Below the pieces are notes generated by a model. That model saw only the letters and a program-made list of their open reading frames with translations, made no database searches and was not told the DNA's origin. From Bedellia somnulentella (taxonomy: Eukaryota > Arthropoda > Insecta > Lepidoptera > Bedelliidae): 64,000 nt of DNA. A program made the position numbers and the translations under genes. This document shows positions 22,394 through 32,968 of this stretch, piece after piece. Numbering within the stretch: position 1 is the first letter of the stretch; the number at the start of each line of letters is the position of its first letter. The stretch covers positions 16,706,678-16,770,677 of the forward strand of contig OY755180.1 in the NCBI GenBank assembly GCA_963576735.1, read 5' to 3'.

Positions 22394-22612
22394 CCCAGTA
22401 TGTTCATTGACCCCGACGATAACAGCTGTGTACCACTGAGTGGCCCCTGCCACCCTGTACACCTGCGCTCGACAGCCACCCAGGACTGAGGGAGTGCTGG
22501 TCAAGATTCGCTGGCCATCCTGCGTGGTTCGCCACTCAGCTGCCTCTGTTGATAATGCTGTTAGCAATTCCTCGTCTTGATTTGTGGTGCCTGCTAACCG
22601 AACGTCCCATTC
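22394..22612 (-). CDS. KDM3-like histone demethylase, internal exon (N-terminal region)
   Basis: A 219-bp, 73-codon exon, phase 0 at both ends, with acceptor ATGTTTGTTTCAG and donor GTGAGA. It begins EWDVRLAGTTNQDEELL, continues to SVLGGCRAQVYRV, and ends ATQWYTAVIVGVNEHTG. In KDM3A, as I recall it, this region reads NSLRL...NQIVSKEFQAL, then VGSEVKIYSL and STQWFSATVV, so the order and spacing agree through both halves. The TQWY/TQWF strand is the clearest signature. The reading frame runs on past the donor into intron, so the exon end is set by splicing and phase. Flanking introns are 3.1 and 7.7 kb. Confidence 0.9.
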
Positions 22613-22662
22613 CTGAAACAAACATTATGATGTAACAACGGTTAAATAGTTATTGTTATTAC

Positions 22663-22935
22663 AACCGTGATAGCTCTAGGGTAGAACACCGCTTATCGTG
22701 CAGACAAAGAGGGTTCCAATCCCGGGTAGGGCCAATTTCTCTTTTCCGAAGAAATATGTGTGGTTAATTTATCATGGTTGTTAACGGTGAGGGAAAACAT
22801 CGTGAGGAAACCCACATGGCTGACTTGTACTTAAAGTTGTGACAGTGTATTCGTACAGGTGACAATGTCACGTGATGTTCAGAAGTATGAGTACCACTGC
22901 CACCCCTTCGGGGATCTACGGCGTGAACTATTGAG
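22663..22935 (+). repeat. SINE-B, internally deleted, intact tRNA head
   Basis: A box gatagctctagggtagaa and a near-perfect B box gggttccaatcccg. A deletion of about 75 bp joins gtattcgta to caggtgacaa. The 3' hairpin ccccttcggggat is intact. Confidence 0.9.
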
Positions 22936-23184
22936 TTTTTCTGAGTTTGAGAGTTATTGTTAATGTTTCACCATTAATAACTGTAGCATAGTAACAATCG
23001 TAGCTCAGTACAAAGTGTGTTATATAAAAAGGGGTTTTCTAAAGTCAATAGTTTTCTTTTTAAACTTTAAACGTTGACGACGAGAGAACGTATTTAAAGA
23101 AAGTGAACGATGTAAAATTTGAATAGCGTTATCATTTTATATATAAATAATCTTAATTATTAGAAAACATTTATAGCTTATTGA

Positions 23185-23267
23185 CTAGATTACCGCTTTT
23201 GTTCTGAGAAGCGAGAGTTCGAATCTTCAGTCGGCCAATACTAATGTATCTTTCCTTAAGCCATTAT
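23185..23267 (+). repeat. SINE-B relic, 5' piece
   Basis: B box gagagttcgaatcttc and tcggccaatactaatg. Old copy, interrupted by an M1 MITE. Confidence 0.6.
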
Positions 23268-23405
23268 CGCCCGATTTCTGAATTGAGTATTCAAACTGAG
23301 AACGACTTAAGTATCGTTTTGTCTCATTCAGTTGTTAATATTTCAATGCGACAAAACGATACTTAAGTTGTTCTCAGCTGGAATACTCCATTCAGAAATC
23401 GGGCG
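23268..23405 (+). mobile_element. hairpin MITE, family M1, copy 1
   Basis: 138 bp with 55-60 bp terminal inverted repeats (CGCCCGATTTCTGAATTGAG ... its complement) and a short loop. 3-bp target duplication TAT. Other copies at 30962 and 50308. Confidence 0.88.
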
Positions 23406-23590
23406 TATGTCTTGTGTGGTTAATAGAAAAGGTGCTAAAAGTCGGGAAAACCACAGTATATTCGTAGAAATCGACGCTGGGTCTGCCCCCTATCAAGTGA
23501 ATGCAATGTCCAATCCAAGCAAAACTCGAGAACTCTAACAAAATAGATACTTCATGTTCAGTTCAGAAGTTTTAGTTACACGGCTAGAGT
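23406..23590 (+). repeat. SINE-B relic, 3' piece
   Basis: Resumes with gtgtggttaata and reaches tctgccccctatcaagtg and catgttcagttcagaag. The hairpin is lost. Confidence 0.6.
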
Positions 23591-24415
23591 GCTAAGTTGA
23601 GTTAAGCTTTATCTTTATTTAACAGTGTAACTAGTTACTAGTAACTAGGTCATATATTGACTGAATGATGATATCATAGTTAGCCTCTCACGAGTAGACG
23701 AGACTAGTGTAATTTACATAAACTAAACGGAGCCCGCCATTGCACGGCTTGCATTGCATTGAATTCGTGTCAATGTCGCACGCAGCGCCGCCATTTTGAA
23801 TCCACCTCGCAACTCGTGAACTGTGCGAGATAAGACATCAAAAGTGTAATGACCTTTTGACAGATAAACATGTTGGTTCTTTTAAGATCAGATATATTGG
23901 TTTTACTCCTTCACTATTAATAACCTTCGGAAGTATGAAAGGCGTCCGAATGACACCATTTAATTAATTTGAATTCGAAATCTTTAGGTACTTAATGTTA
24001 TTTAACCAACTAAGGTCAAAGTTAAAAAAATATTTATTGACCATCTGCATAATGAAACGAACAAACAAAAGTACCAGAAATTAATTTTAGTCAAACCCCC
24101 TAATTTAGAATCACCACATCGCAGAGTCCATATGGTATATTATGTTATGACGACCCCACTGAAGGAATGCATCCTATTCTAAAATGGGACATTTGATTCG
24201 GCTGTAGTTGTAGTTTACCAGTCCATCACTCTGGTCTAATACGAATTGGTAGATTTTAACTAATGCTATACCTACTACCGTAATAGTAGCCGGGACCGAA
24301 GGTTGTACGTGCCTCTCAAATCACGTAATTATCTTAACATCGGATAATTAGGTCATTCAGCCCAGAGGTCATCCAGTAATCAAAATGCGAACATTTACTG
24401 CAAAAATCTTTAAGT
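23591..24415. other. intron DNA with a CpG-richer patch
   Basis: 23720-23830 is locally GC-rich (gcacgcagcgccgccatttt) but has no supported frame. The rest is AT-rich. Confidence 0.4.
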
Positions 24416-24550
24416 AACCTAATCCGCAGATATTATGAATTCTTCAAATGCTTCTTTTCATAACTCGCAGCTGAGATAAAGATAAGCAACGAAGCTAAAC
24501 ACCACAAAAGATAGGATCGATACGAGTGCTAAGTGTAAGCCAGAGGGTAC
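24416..24550 (+). repeat. direct duplication, left copy
   Basis: 135 bp from aacctaatccgcagat to gccagagggtac, repeated at 24783-24914 with a handful of substitutions and a 3-4 base indel. A SINE-A lies exactly between the copies. Confidence 0.9.
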
Positions 24551-24782
24551 ATACATGCATACATACATACAAAAGGGGTAGCCAGTGCTATAGAGCTAGA
24601 AACGCCTAAGCCACATTTGGAAGTAGATAGGGTACAAGATGGTAGTTAATAAAGTGTCGTTAGTGATTGGTTTTCAACCGCATCGCCCAAAGACCACTTA
24701 AAAAAGCATCTAACCCTTAGTCCTTAGTCGCCTCTTACGACATCCGTGGGTAGAAAGGGGTAGTGACATTCTAAGCTATTGC
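24551..24782 (-). repeat. SINE-A, subfamily iii, between direct repeats
   Basis: (ATAC)n tail directly against the left repeat, with the first half of the hairpin lost (acatacaaaaggggtagcc). Head ends at gtgacattctaagc. Confidence 0.88.
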
Positions 24783-24914
24783 AACCTAATCCGTAGATAT
24801 TATGAATTCCACAAATGCTTTTCATAACTCGCAGCTGAGATAAAGATAAGCAACGAGGTTAAATACCACGAAAGATAGGATCGATACGAGTGCTAAGTGT
24901 AAGCCAGAGGGTAC
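24783..24914 (+). repeat. direct duplication, right copy
   Basis: 132 bp, ending gccagagggtac as on the left. Divergence from the left copy shows the event is not recent. Confidence 0.9.
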
Positions 24915-25220
24915 CGTATATATTTCAACGAGGAAGCCATTAAGGTTGGCACACATTCGGAGCATTCACGGAGGCTCGCGGCACTCATTCAATTTCCTCC
25001 TTCGTGTTTGATGACCCTAGTGTGCTCGCCGCCATTTATGTGGTGCACCGTTTCGTGTTGTGTGTATTCGATGTGTGTGTTCGTTTAGTTGTTATATCAT
25101 TTGGAATTTAAAGTTTTTTTTTATTATTATTTGGATATAGAATTCCGTTATAAAAACTTTGACAATTTATTAATTTGAGAACACTTATCTAACAAAGATT
25201 ATTTTTCAAAAACGTATACT

Positions 25221-25453
25221 ACATATATTCACGGCTATAAATCCCTAAAAGGGATAGGAAGAGCTTCAGAATCAGAAAATTCATCAGCCACTTTTGGAAG
25301 TTAAGTGGGGAAAATATTGCAAAATAAAATAGTTTTGGTGATGGATGATGAACCGCACCGCTTAAAAATCGATTTTAATAAGCCCTTAGTCGCCTCATAC
25401 GATCAACCATGGAAAGAAATGGGGTAGTGCTAATCTGTGCTGGCACTACACAG
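25221..25453 (-). repeat. SINE-A, diverged full-length copy
   Basis: atattcacggctataaatcc to ctggcactacacag, with a T-run at the head side. Confidence 0.88.
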
Positions 25454-25888
25454 TTTTTTTTTTATATTTGATTAAAGAATATAATTGTTAAAGCTTTTAA
25501 TATTGACTTATTTGAGATAACTAATGTAAAAAGAATATTTTTCGTTAATATAATAATTATAATGATATTAGTTGAATGTTATGAACTACTAAATTATTCA
25601 TAAAGACATCTCTCATTTCTAATTTGTTTGGATATTATATGTAATCAAACTATGATTATATTTGTTAAACATTATTTAATGTTTTGCCCTTGTAAGAAAA
25701 TTGAAGGGCAGACATATTTGAAGCCTTTCGTAAATATCAGCGAATCATATGAATATAATATTTAGGAACATAAATTCCTAAATGTTTTCGTAATCAGAAA
25801 ACTCTTGTATTCAACTTTGCATACCAAATTGAGAGTTATTTAGACTAACAGCAACGTCATATGCAGATACACAGGACTTATGAGTGTC

Positions 25889-26140
25889 CATATATATATA
25901 CTCACATAATCACGGCTATATATAACTAGAAGGGATGCCAAGAGCATCAAAATAAGAAATTCCTCAGCCACTTTTGGAAGTTGCGTGGGGAAAATAAAGG
26001 AGTGGGGAAAAAAGGGAAACAAAAAAGTCCTTAACGGCATCGCAAAAAACCATATAAAATGTCCCATTACCCTTTCTGCCCTCTTTCGACTTCCAACGGG
26101 AAGATATGAGGTATGCTATTCTCACCCAACAATACATAGC
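25889..26140 (-). repeat. SINE-A, diverged, tail expanded
   Basis: The tail has an extra cacataat insertion before cacggctatata. The body includes a local duplication of gtggggaaaa. Confidence 0.85.
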
Positions 26141-26165
26141 AAGTCCATGTATGTATAAGCAATAT

Positions 26166-26276
26166 ATATCGAATTGATAGATGTGAACGAAGCAATAGAG
26201 GTTTACTAAGTGGCGATCCATAGTTTCTGCCTACCCCAATGGGAACTAACGGCGTGAGAATGTATGTATATCGAAT
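26166..26276 (+). repeat. RTE-like LINE 3' end
   Basis: C-terminal block (gatgtgaacgaagc), WRSIV-equivalent, hairpin ctaccccaatgggaacta, gcgtgagaatgtatgtat. Confidence 0.75.
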
Positions 26277-26610
26277 TGCAGTTATAGGCCTGTTACATAC
26301 TTTAAACGCAATTAAAAACTGATAGATTATTCTATAATCACGATATTATAAAAGCAATATTCATGATTAAAAACATTTCACTAACAAATTAATATTGAAA
26401 TAAATGGAATTCTGTGACGACTTTTATGAAAACCTTCTCTGTGAATATTCCAGGAAAATATTATTATTGAAATGGAAAAGTTAACAGCATTTATAAAGTC
26501 ACGATATTGGAAACTCAATTAAAGCAGTTGAACGAATGTTATTCAAATATTTCAATTAAACAACTTTATTTATACTTTCGATTCTAAGCACTGCTTCTTA
26601 TAAAGACTTT

Positions 26611-26735
26611 AGAATAGAATAGAATAGAATAACTCTTTATTGTACATCAAACACAAATTTACAAAAGAAATTATCATACAGTTTACAGTGAGGTACAATC
26701 AAATTAATTACAAGATAAGACTTCATTACATTTCT
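26611..26735 (-). repeat. 3' end of a non-LTR element with (ATTCT)n tail
   Basis: On the minus strand caataaagagtt is followed by four ATTCT units (26611-26630). The 3'UTR extends to about 26735. Confidence 0.65.
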
Positions 26736-26957
26736 TAGATTCATTTAATTGGCTTGAAAGAAATGTTGACACCAGAAATCCGAAGTAAACCTAGTATTAA
26801 GTTAAAATTTGACGTTCAAAAAAAAAACAAAGATTTGTTATTTTGAAATAAATGATTATTTTTTATTTTATTTTTTAAAAGAAAGATTTTTGATGAAAAT
26901 GCATTCATAAGTTTCGTTTCCACCCGTCCATGATCTATAAATTCAACATTATTTCCG

Positions 26958-27100
26958 CGTCGTGTAGTGCCGGCTTAGAATGTCACTACCCCTTTCTTCC
27001 CACGGGTGTCTTAAGAGGCGATTAAGGATATGGGGCTTGTTTAAGTGGTTTTTTGACAATGCGGTTCGACCCATCACCAATTATACTTCATTTTTACCAC
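26958..27100 (+). repeat. SINE-A, 3'-truncated, subfamily iii
   Basis: Stops after tttttaccac. The next SINE-A begins 14 bases later. Confidence 0.88.
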
Positions 27101-27113
27101 AGGATGAGCATAA

Positions 27114-27357
27114 TGTTGTGTAGTGTCGGCTTAGAATAGCACTACCCCTTTTCTTCCGGTGGGTGTACGTAAAAAGCGACTAACGGTATTGGGGCTTTGT
27201 AAGGGATTTTTGGGCGATGCGGTTGGAGACCCATCACCAACAACCTTTATTTTACCATCTTTTCCCCACGCAACTTTCAAAAGTGGCTGAGGAATTTCTA
27301 ATTCCTTAGCTCTGGCTCTCTAGGGATTTATAGCCATGAGTATATGTATGTATGTAT
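27114..27357 (+). repeat. SINE-A, full length, subfamily i (reference copy)
   Basis: Flanked by a perfect 11-bp duplication GATGAGCATAA (27103-27113, 27358-27368). Regions in order: head gttgtgtagtgtcggctt; box-like gatgcggttggagaccc, which resembles 5S rRNA box C more than a tRNA B box; body ccttagctctggct; hairpin stem ending tagccatgag; tail of TATG units. The hairpin here has lost several bases (ctctctaggga). No protein is encoded. Confidence 0.93.
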
Positions 27358-27438
27358 GATGAGCATAAGTGATTGTTTCATGGTATTGGATGTTAGTTAT
27401 ATGCGTATTATATCATAATAATACTAATTATTATTACG

Positions 27439-27796
27439 CAACCGTGATAGCCCAGTGGGTAGAACACTCGGTTATCGTGCAAACGACTAGTGTTCAAATC
27501 CTGGGTCGGACCTACACCAATTTGTCTTTTCTAAAGACATATGTGTGGTTAATTTATCATGGTTGTTACGGTGAGGGAAAACATCGTGAGGAAACCCACA
27601 TGGCTGAGTTGTACTTAGTCATGTGACAGTGTATTCGTACAAAACGGCGATGGACCTGCCCCCTGTCACGTGAGTACACTGTCCATGCAAAACGTGGGTA
27701 CTCTGAACACCAGGTGACAAAGTCACGTGATGTTCAGAAGTGTTAGTACCTCTGCCAACCCCTTCGGGGATATTCGGCGTGAACGTTTATGTTGTG
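27439..27796 (+). repeat. SINE-B, full length (reference copy)
   Basis: tRNA-like head with A box TAGCCCAGTGGG and B box GTGTTCAAATCCTG. Body with ctaaagacatatgtgtgg, gttgtacttagtcatgtgac and acgtgggtactctgaacac. 3' hairpin ccccttcggggat, then gcgtgaacg and TTATG. The polymerase III boxes are intact. The 85-codon frame across the head is not a gene. Confidence 0.92.
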
Positions 27797-27805
27797 TTTT
27801 TTTTT

Positions 27806-27885
27806 ATATCATATTAAATACATAGTTGAGTTAGTATTCCATACTACAAGTCTTACTTAGTTTGGGGCTAACTTGATCTGTGTAT
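27806..27885 (+). repeat. SINE-C, 3' half
   Basis: gagttagtattccatactac to gggctaacttgatctgtg, the same body as in 13790-13860. The tRNA-like head is absent. Confidence 0.65.
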
Positions 27886-28337
27886 AATATGTCCGTATAT
27901 ATATTTATTTATGTAACCACACAATCATTGTTCAGCAAACATAGTGATCACGTTTTCAGAAATCATAACAAATATTGATATCCAATAACGAGTTCCTAAA
28001 TGTGAGGTGGTGACTGATACGTGCCTGTATTAATACGTTCTCCCTCTATTTTGGGGAAGGGGTGGTCGGTCCAGTGGGCGGCCACCCAAATACAATCAAA
28101 CAAAGTTCCCTTTAAGCAAAGTTTGGCAAACAACATCGTTTAGGAGCCACATAATTTGAAGTGCACTTTGAACTTTAGTAATTTTACCGTTTTTTATGAT
28201 AAAAAGGTTTTGTTTATTTACTTTCGGTTTCGAAAAGCCTTAACCCTTTTCTTCAATACTTAAGTTTTATGTTAGAACGGTGATGTTTACTAGTATTTTA
28301 GATCGTTAATTAAAGTGGGTATTACACAACCGAATAT

Positions 28338-28389
28338 TCCGAAGCTCTGGCTTCCCCTTCTTGGGATTAAAGCCGTGAGTATATGTATG
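28338..28389 (+). repeat. SINE-A tail fragment
   Basis: tccgaagctctggcttcccc, hairpin, gccgtgagtatatgtatg. Confidence 0.75.
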
Positions 28390-29039
28390 AAGCGCGTACA
28401 TGAGCTTGAGTGTGAGTGTATGTACTTATAACCATCGATATTATAATACTAGCTGTAATAAAAATATATACAAATGTATCTCTTAGCCTCATTTTATCGT
28501 TATTATAATTAAAAAGCCAAAGAAATTCAATGTTATAAAAGCGCAATGTTATTTGAACCACAACAACGCAATCGGCACGCAATTATCAACATTACGAAGC
28601 TAATTACAAGTTAATTACCAACACGCTAGACTTTAGCCAATTGATATGAATAATACTTATTACCATTCGACCAACGATTTATAAACAATGCATCATAACA
28701 AATTAATGCGTAAATACTTTATGACATCAACAGTTATCGCTCCAACATTCTATTGCTATCTTTTAGTTCGTTACTTGTACGTTTTATTGATGACGATTTG
28801 ATTTTAAGTATGTTATTACTGTTTTGTGGGATGTAGTGTAGGATAGAAAACTATGATTGATTTACTACTAAATGAAGAAAAACACAAACATTATTATTGT
28901 AATTTATTTCAATTTTAATTAGTTTTCCATAAATGGGATATAAACAAACGTATTTTCCAATCAAAATCGCATTCAATTATGTTTATTAACAACAGCGGAC
29001 AGCAAAAGAAAACGTTCAAAGGATCGTAATTTGAACGTT

Positions 29040-29350
29040 TCCGTAAATCTTGAACGCGTCCCAAGGGCGGTATTCAGTCATCGTAATTATTATTCCACAG
29101 AGCAGTCAGCCGGGCTGAACAAAAATAGCTCGGGAGCCATGCGCGACGCTAGCGCCACCTGCCAGCTGAAGACTCGTCGGGGAGCGGGCGTCAGGGCGTT
29201 GGAAAATCAATAATACGGACTGTGGGTATCAAAACATCCCCTACCTACACCGCACCCTTAACACCCTCTCTCCCGGGAAAATCCCCCCCTTATTTTCCAG
29301 ACACCGTCCTTGATCTCTGCCACCCCAGCCCGGGCGCCGCGTATACTAAA
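29040..29350. other. GC-rich island in the KDM3 intron
   Basis: About 300 bp with many CpG, against an AT-rich background: gacgctagcgccacctgcc, cgtcggggagcgggcgtc, gcccgggcgccgcgtat. The plus-strand 60-codon frame inside has no supporting splice sites. The island may be an alternative promoter or enhancer; that is inference only. Confidence 0.35.
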
Positions 29351-30079
29351 TTTTGATAAACATTCTGTGCGTCTGCTAAAGAATTGGGTCGTGTCAGCAC
29401 AATCTTTGTCTATGCATTTTCAACGTGTTGTGATTTATCAAGCTTGTTTTTTTTTTGTTTGTTTTTAAGACATGTGTTTGTAGGTTTATTTCGTAGATAG
29501 GAAAAGTAATCTTTTACCTGTAGTTATGTAGGTCTGTATGGTTTATAGTACTTTGGAGAATCAATACGTGAAAAATAAGAGATTTTAAAGATAGATTGGA
29601 TAAAAATTGAAGGGAATTGAACATTTCATAACTTACAATCTCAACAGATAAATAAATTGTCTTGTCGTGAAGCGAATTTATGAGACTTTTAACCTTTTAT
29701 TTATATTCGTTGCGTTATTACTTCTGTTTTCATGTTTTATCGGTGTTTAGGTCGTAAAATGTATATTAAACATACGTATTTTGAATCCATCTGTTTTTTG
29801 TGAGTAACAAATATAGGAAAAGTTTACAAATATGATAAAACTAATAAATATATCCTACGTATAACATTAAGTACCAATATTTGATTTGAAGTAGATGAAA
29901 AGATAAGTATGTAATTATGTGAAACTTACTTGAGGGCTAAGTATCTAATGGCATGGTTCACTTACCAAAGATCAGAACACCATAGAATTCAGTGCAGGAT
30001 AGGCAGAGATACTCATTCTACTGGACATGTGTTACTCTTTTTTACCTTTCCAAAGACCTAGAAAAACTCTATCCTTACC

Positions 30080-30180
30080 TATACTGACGGCCATAAATTC
30101 CGAAGAAGGGTAGCCAGTGCCAGTACTAAAGAATAAGCACTTTTTGCCTCTTCGGAAAGTTAAGTGGGAATATTATTACC
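30080..30180 (-). repeat. SINE-A, head-truncated
   Basis: tactgacggccataaattcc through ttcggaaagttaagtggga. Lies 150 bp from a KDM3 splice donor. Confidence 0.75.
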
Positions 30181-30329
30181 CTAGAGGCTATGTGTCAGCA
30201 TTCTTGTTTTCTTATCTGACTTAACTTCCAAAAGTGCTGCGCAATTTTTAATGTCCAAGCTACATTCACGTTACACACAAATTTTTGAATTTTGGTAAAT
30301 TCGTGCATGTAACGATATTTAAAACTTAC

Positions 30330-30443
30330 TTGGAATGGGTTCAGCGTGTTATAGTCGAGGAAGCTCAGTTGTTTGTCATGAAGGAACTCCACGGGCTGAG
30401 CGTCTGGGGGCGGCGCCAGCTCTGACACTAAACTTGTGAAGGT
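30330..30443 (-). CDS. KDM3-like histone demethylase, internal exon (N-terminal region)
   Basis: Exactly 38 codons, phase 0 at both ends. Acceptor TTTTGCTTGCAG, donor GTAAGT. Encodes TFTSLVSELAPPPD, then AQPVEFLHDKQLSFL and NTLNPFQ. Joined to the upstream exon it reads WPALTFTSLV, which matches WPALTFTPLV as I recall it from human KDM3B, and PVEFLHDKQLSFL matches PVEFLLDRELRFL there. The run of prolines between them replaces a glycine-rich turn in vertebrates. This is among the most conserved blocks of the N-terminal region, so the family call is firm. Substrate preference (H3K9me1/2) is inferred from the family only, since the JmjC domain is not in the window. Confidence 0.93.
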
Positions 30444-30740
30444 CTGCAAGCAAAACATTTAAATTAATATTCGTAGCTTTACTCTTAGGGAACCCTAACG
30501 TAAGCATACTTTCCTTATCGATGTTTTCCCTCACAACCTTAGAAGAGACAGGGTGATGGCCCAGAGGTATAAACTCTAAACTTTTTCAAAGCAACCAGGG
30601 AAATAAAGGATTTTAATAAAAAGGAAATTAATAAACGAAACGATAACTTAACGAAGCGTATGACCCTTCTAGTTACCGTCCCTTTTTCTGTTTCAAATAC
30701 TTTGTGACAGGCAAAGTATAATACTAATTCAACTGAAATA

Positions 30741-30961
30741 TTCACGCCATATATCCCCAAAGGTGTGGCAGACATTAATGTCACCTGTTCATAGTTAATC
30801 ACGTTTTGGTTGGAAAGTGCACTTACGTGATTGGAGGCAGGCCCATCGCCGATTTTTTAAGCGAATACACTGTCACATGACTTAGTACAACTTAGCCATG
30901 TGGGGTTGTCTCACGATGTTTTCCCTCACCGTTAACAAGCACGATCAATTAACCAAACTTA
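30741..30961 (-). repeat. SINE-B, 3' piece interrupted by an M1 MITE
   Basis: tattcacgccatatatcccc to gatcaattaaccaaactta. A deletion removed part of the body. Confidence 0.8.
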
Positions 30962-31107
30962 CGACCGATTTCTGAATTGAGTATTCCAGCTGAGAACAAC
31001 TTAAGTATCGTTCTGTCGCATTGAAATCTTAACAACTGAATGAGACAAAACTATACTTAAGTCGTTCCCAGCTTGAATACTCAATTCAGAAATTCAGAAA
31101 TCGGGCG
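30962..31107 (-). mobile_element. hairpin MITE, family M1, copy 2
   Basis: Terminal inverted repeats CGACCGATTTCTGAATTGAG against its partner. The right arm has an 8-bp internal duplication (attcagaaattcagaaa). Target duplication TTA. Confidence 0.88.
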
Positions 31108-31165
31108 TTACGATTTTAGAAAAGACTGGTGTATGGCCTACTCAGGATTCGATGCCACGCCTTGC
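31108..31165 (-). repeat. SINE-B, 5' piece after the MITE
   Basis: ttttagaaaagactggtgta and a decayed B-box region (caggattcgatgccac). Confidence 0.65.
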
Positions 31166-31249
31166 TTTATGAGGGGTGGTGGTGATCCCCACTGAACTGA
31201 CATGGTAACTATGAAACTATAAAAGATAGTCATAGTAACCATAAAACTA

Positions 31250-31397
31250 TAAAAGAGCATGTATGAAACGATTGATGTATGTGAACGAAGCTACAAACGG
31301 AGCTTTGCAAGGATCGTGAAAGGATCGTATAAAGAAACGTTCTAGTCTTTGCCTACCCCAATGGGAACTAACGGAGTGAGTATATGTATATATGAAT
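31250..31397 (+). repeat. RTE-like LINE 3' end
   Basis: agagcatgtatgaaacgatt, a short internal duplication of gatcgt, hairpin ctaccccaatgggaacta, gagtgagtatatgtat. Confidence 0.8.
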
Positions 31398-31552
31398 GTA
31401 ACTATAAATCTCTTATCACATGTTTTAATTAAGTTCCAAGAAACGAGACCGTTCATGTCATTTATCAAATACTGTTATTGAAATCTGATGCATAATGGTT
31501 GGAGTTAATTCTTTATAAGCATTTTAGGAAAAATAATAGTTTGACACTGTCT

Positions 31553-31801
31553 ACATACATACATACATACATATACTCACGCCATTAATTCCCATTGGGG
31601 TAGGCAGAGACTATCGATCGCCACTTCGTATGATCCTGACAAACCTCTCTAGCTTCGTTTACATCCATCAATCTTTTCATATATGCTCTTTTATTCTTCA
31701 AACTTCGGACGCCAGCCTTTTTGAGCACACTCTCAATTTGGTCCAAGTGTGTTCTCCGTGGTCGTCCTCTACTAACATTACCATCCACACTAGCTCAATA
31801 G
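31553..31801 (-). pseudogene. RTE-like LINE ORF2 C-terminus and 3' end
   Basis: A 67-codon minus-strand frame with GRPRRTHLDQIESVL, KKAGVRSLKNKRA and WRSIVSAYPNGN, followed by a stop, the hairpin (ttcccattggggtaggc on plus) and a (ATAC)5 tail. These motifs lie downstream of the reverse transcriptase core in this type of LINE. Endonuclease and polymerase are missing, so this is a dead 5'-truncated insertion. Confidence 0.85.
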
Positions 31802-32092
31802 ATAAGCGATATTCGAGAAACATCACTGTGCAGATGTTTTGGCGTTTTATAAGAATGATTTTACTGACTTGTGTAGCCATTTGTGTGTGAAATTTGATTT
31901 TAGTTATCCCACGCTTTGTGAATTCTTACATTCTATTTTAAATGTATGTTTTAATTATATCAGTGTACATAACACGTCTTTAGTGAATTTGAATATGCTC
32001 ATTCTTCCCATAAAACTATAATTACAAATCCATTCGAATCCACAAACCTATATAATTATTAATCCAAATATAAAATAATAATAACTCAAATG

Positions 32093-32182
32093 TGCACGCC
32101 GAATATCCCCGATGGGGCTGGCAGGGGTTCTAATACTTCTGAACATCACTTGACATTGTCACCTGGTGTTCAGGGTACTACA
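32093..32182 (-). repeat. SINE-B tail fragment
   Basis: gcacgccgaatatccccgat, then a shortened body to cagggtacta. Confidence 0.75.
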
Positions 32183-32193
32183 CCTACACGTAC

Positions 32194-32297
32194 GTCTATT
32201 AATCTCAAAAAAAAACTTAGAGCTTTAGATCACACTCTCTATTTTGTCCAGGTGTGTCGGTGGTCATCTCTACTGACATCATTATCCACATTGGCCC
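32194..32297 (-). repeat. RTE-like LINE fragment, decayed
   Basis: actctctattttgtccaggt and tggtcatctctactgacat are recognisable as the GRPR-containing coding block. No tail. Confidence 0.6.
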
Positions 32298-32327
32298 AGA
32301 CATATATCAATAAGGCAGGCGTCCGAA

Positions 32328-32602
32328 ATAACATAACATAAACATAATCGTTCACGCCGAATATCCCCGAAGGGGTTGGCAGAGGTACTAATACTTCTGA
32401 ACATCACGTGACTTTGTCACCTGGTGTTCAGAGTACCCACGTTTTGCATGGACAGTGTACTCACGTGATAGGGGGCAGGCCTATCGCTGTTTTGTACGAA
32501 TATACTGTCACATGACTAAGTACAACTCAGCCATGTGGGTTTCCTCACGATGTTTTCCCTCACCGTTAACAACCATGATAAATTAACCACACATATGTCT
32601 TT
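32328..32602 (-). repeat. SINE-B, lacking the tRNA head
   Basis: (TTATG)-type tail (aacataacataaacataatc), intact hairpin, body to ttaaccacacatatgtcttt. Confidence 0.9.
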
Positions 32603-32616
32603 ATATATGAATTATA

Positions 32617-32712
32617 AAAGAACATGTATGAACAGATTGATGGATGCATACGAAGGTCATCCAGGATCATACAACCTACCCAAATGGGAAATAATGGAGT
32701 TAGTAGTATGTA
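32617..32712 (+). repeat. RTE-like LINE 3' end, decayed
   Basis: agaacatgtatgaacagatt, then cctacccaaatgggaaataa, then gagttagta. Confidence 0.65.
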
Positions 32713-32968
32713 TGTTGAGAATCGGAATTAGCTATTCTTTTAGACACTTTTGGAAGTATTATTCTTATCAGAAAAAAATCGACAACAGCAGGTTGGAACC
32801 CCTGACATCCTAATCTATAAAAATTTGGAGGTAGAGGACGCTGACACCAATAAACGAAAGACAAATTTCGCAACAGTATGGTTACTTGGCATCATAGCTC
32901 ACGTCGGTCGCGGGTACAAGTCCTGCTGAATCCCCACATGAGTTTTCATGCACAACACACTTTTGGAA

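Larger units (their letters stand above)
22613..30329 (-). other. KDM3 intron (7.7 kb)
   Basis: Between phase-0 exons. Holds SINE-B copies, an M1 MITE, five SINE-A copies, a 132-135 bp direct duplication, LINE ends, and a GC-rich island at 29040-29350. Confidence 0.8.

Noticed and set aside
27439..27510. possible tRNA gene at the SINE-B head
   Set aside because: The same head occurs in several SINE-B copies. The cloverleaf is incomplete and it is followed by the SINE body.
29031..29213. 60-codon frame in the GC-rich island
   Set aside because: No splice sites or homology signal. High GC alone keeps frames open.
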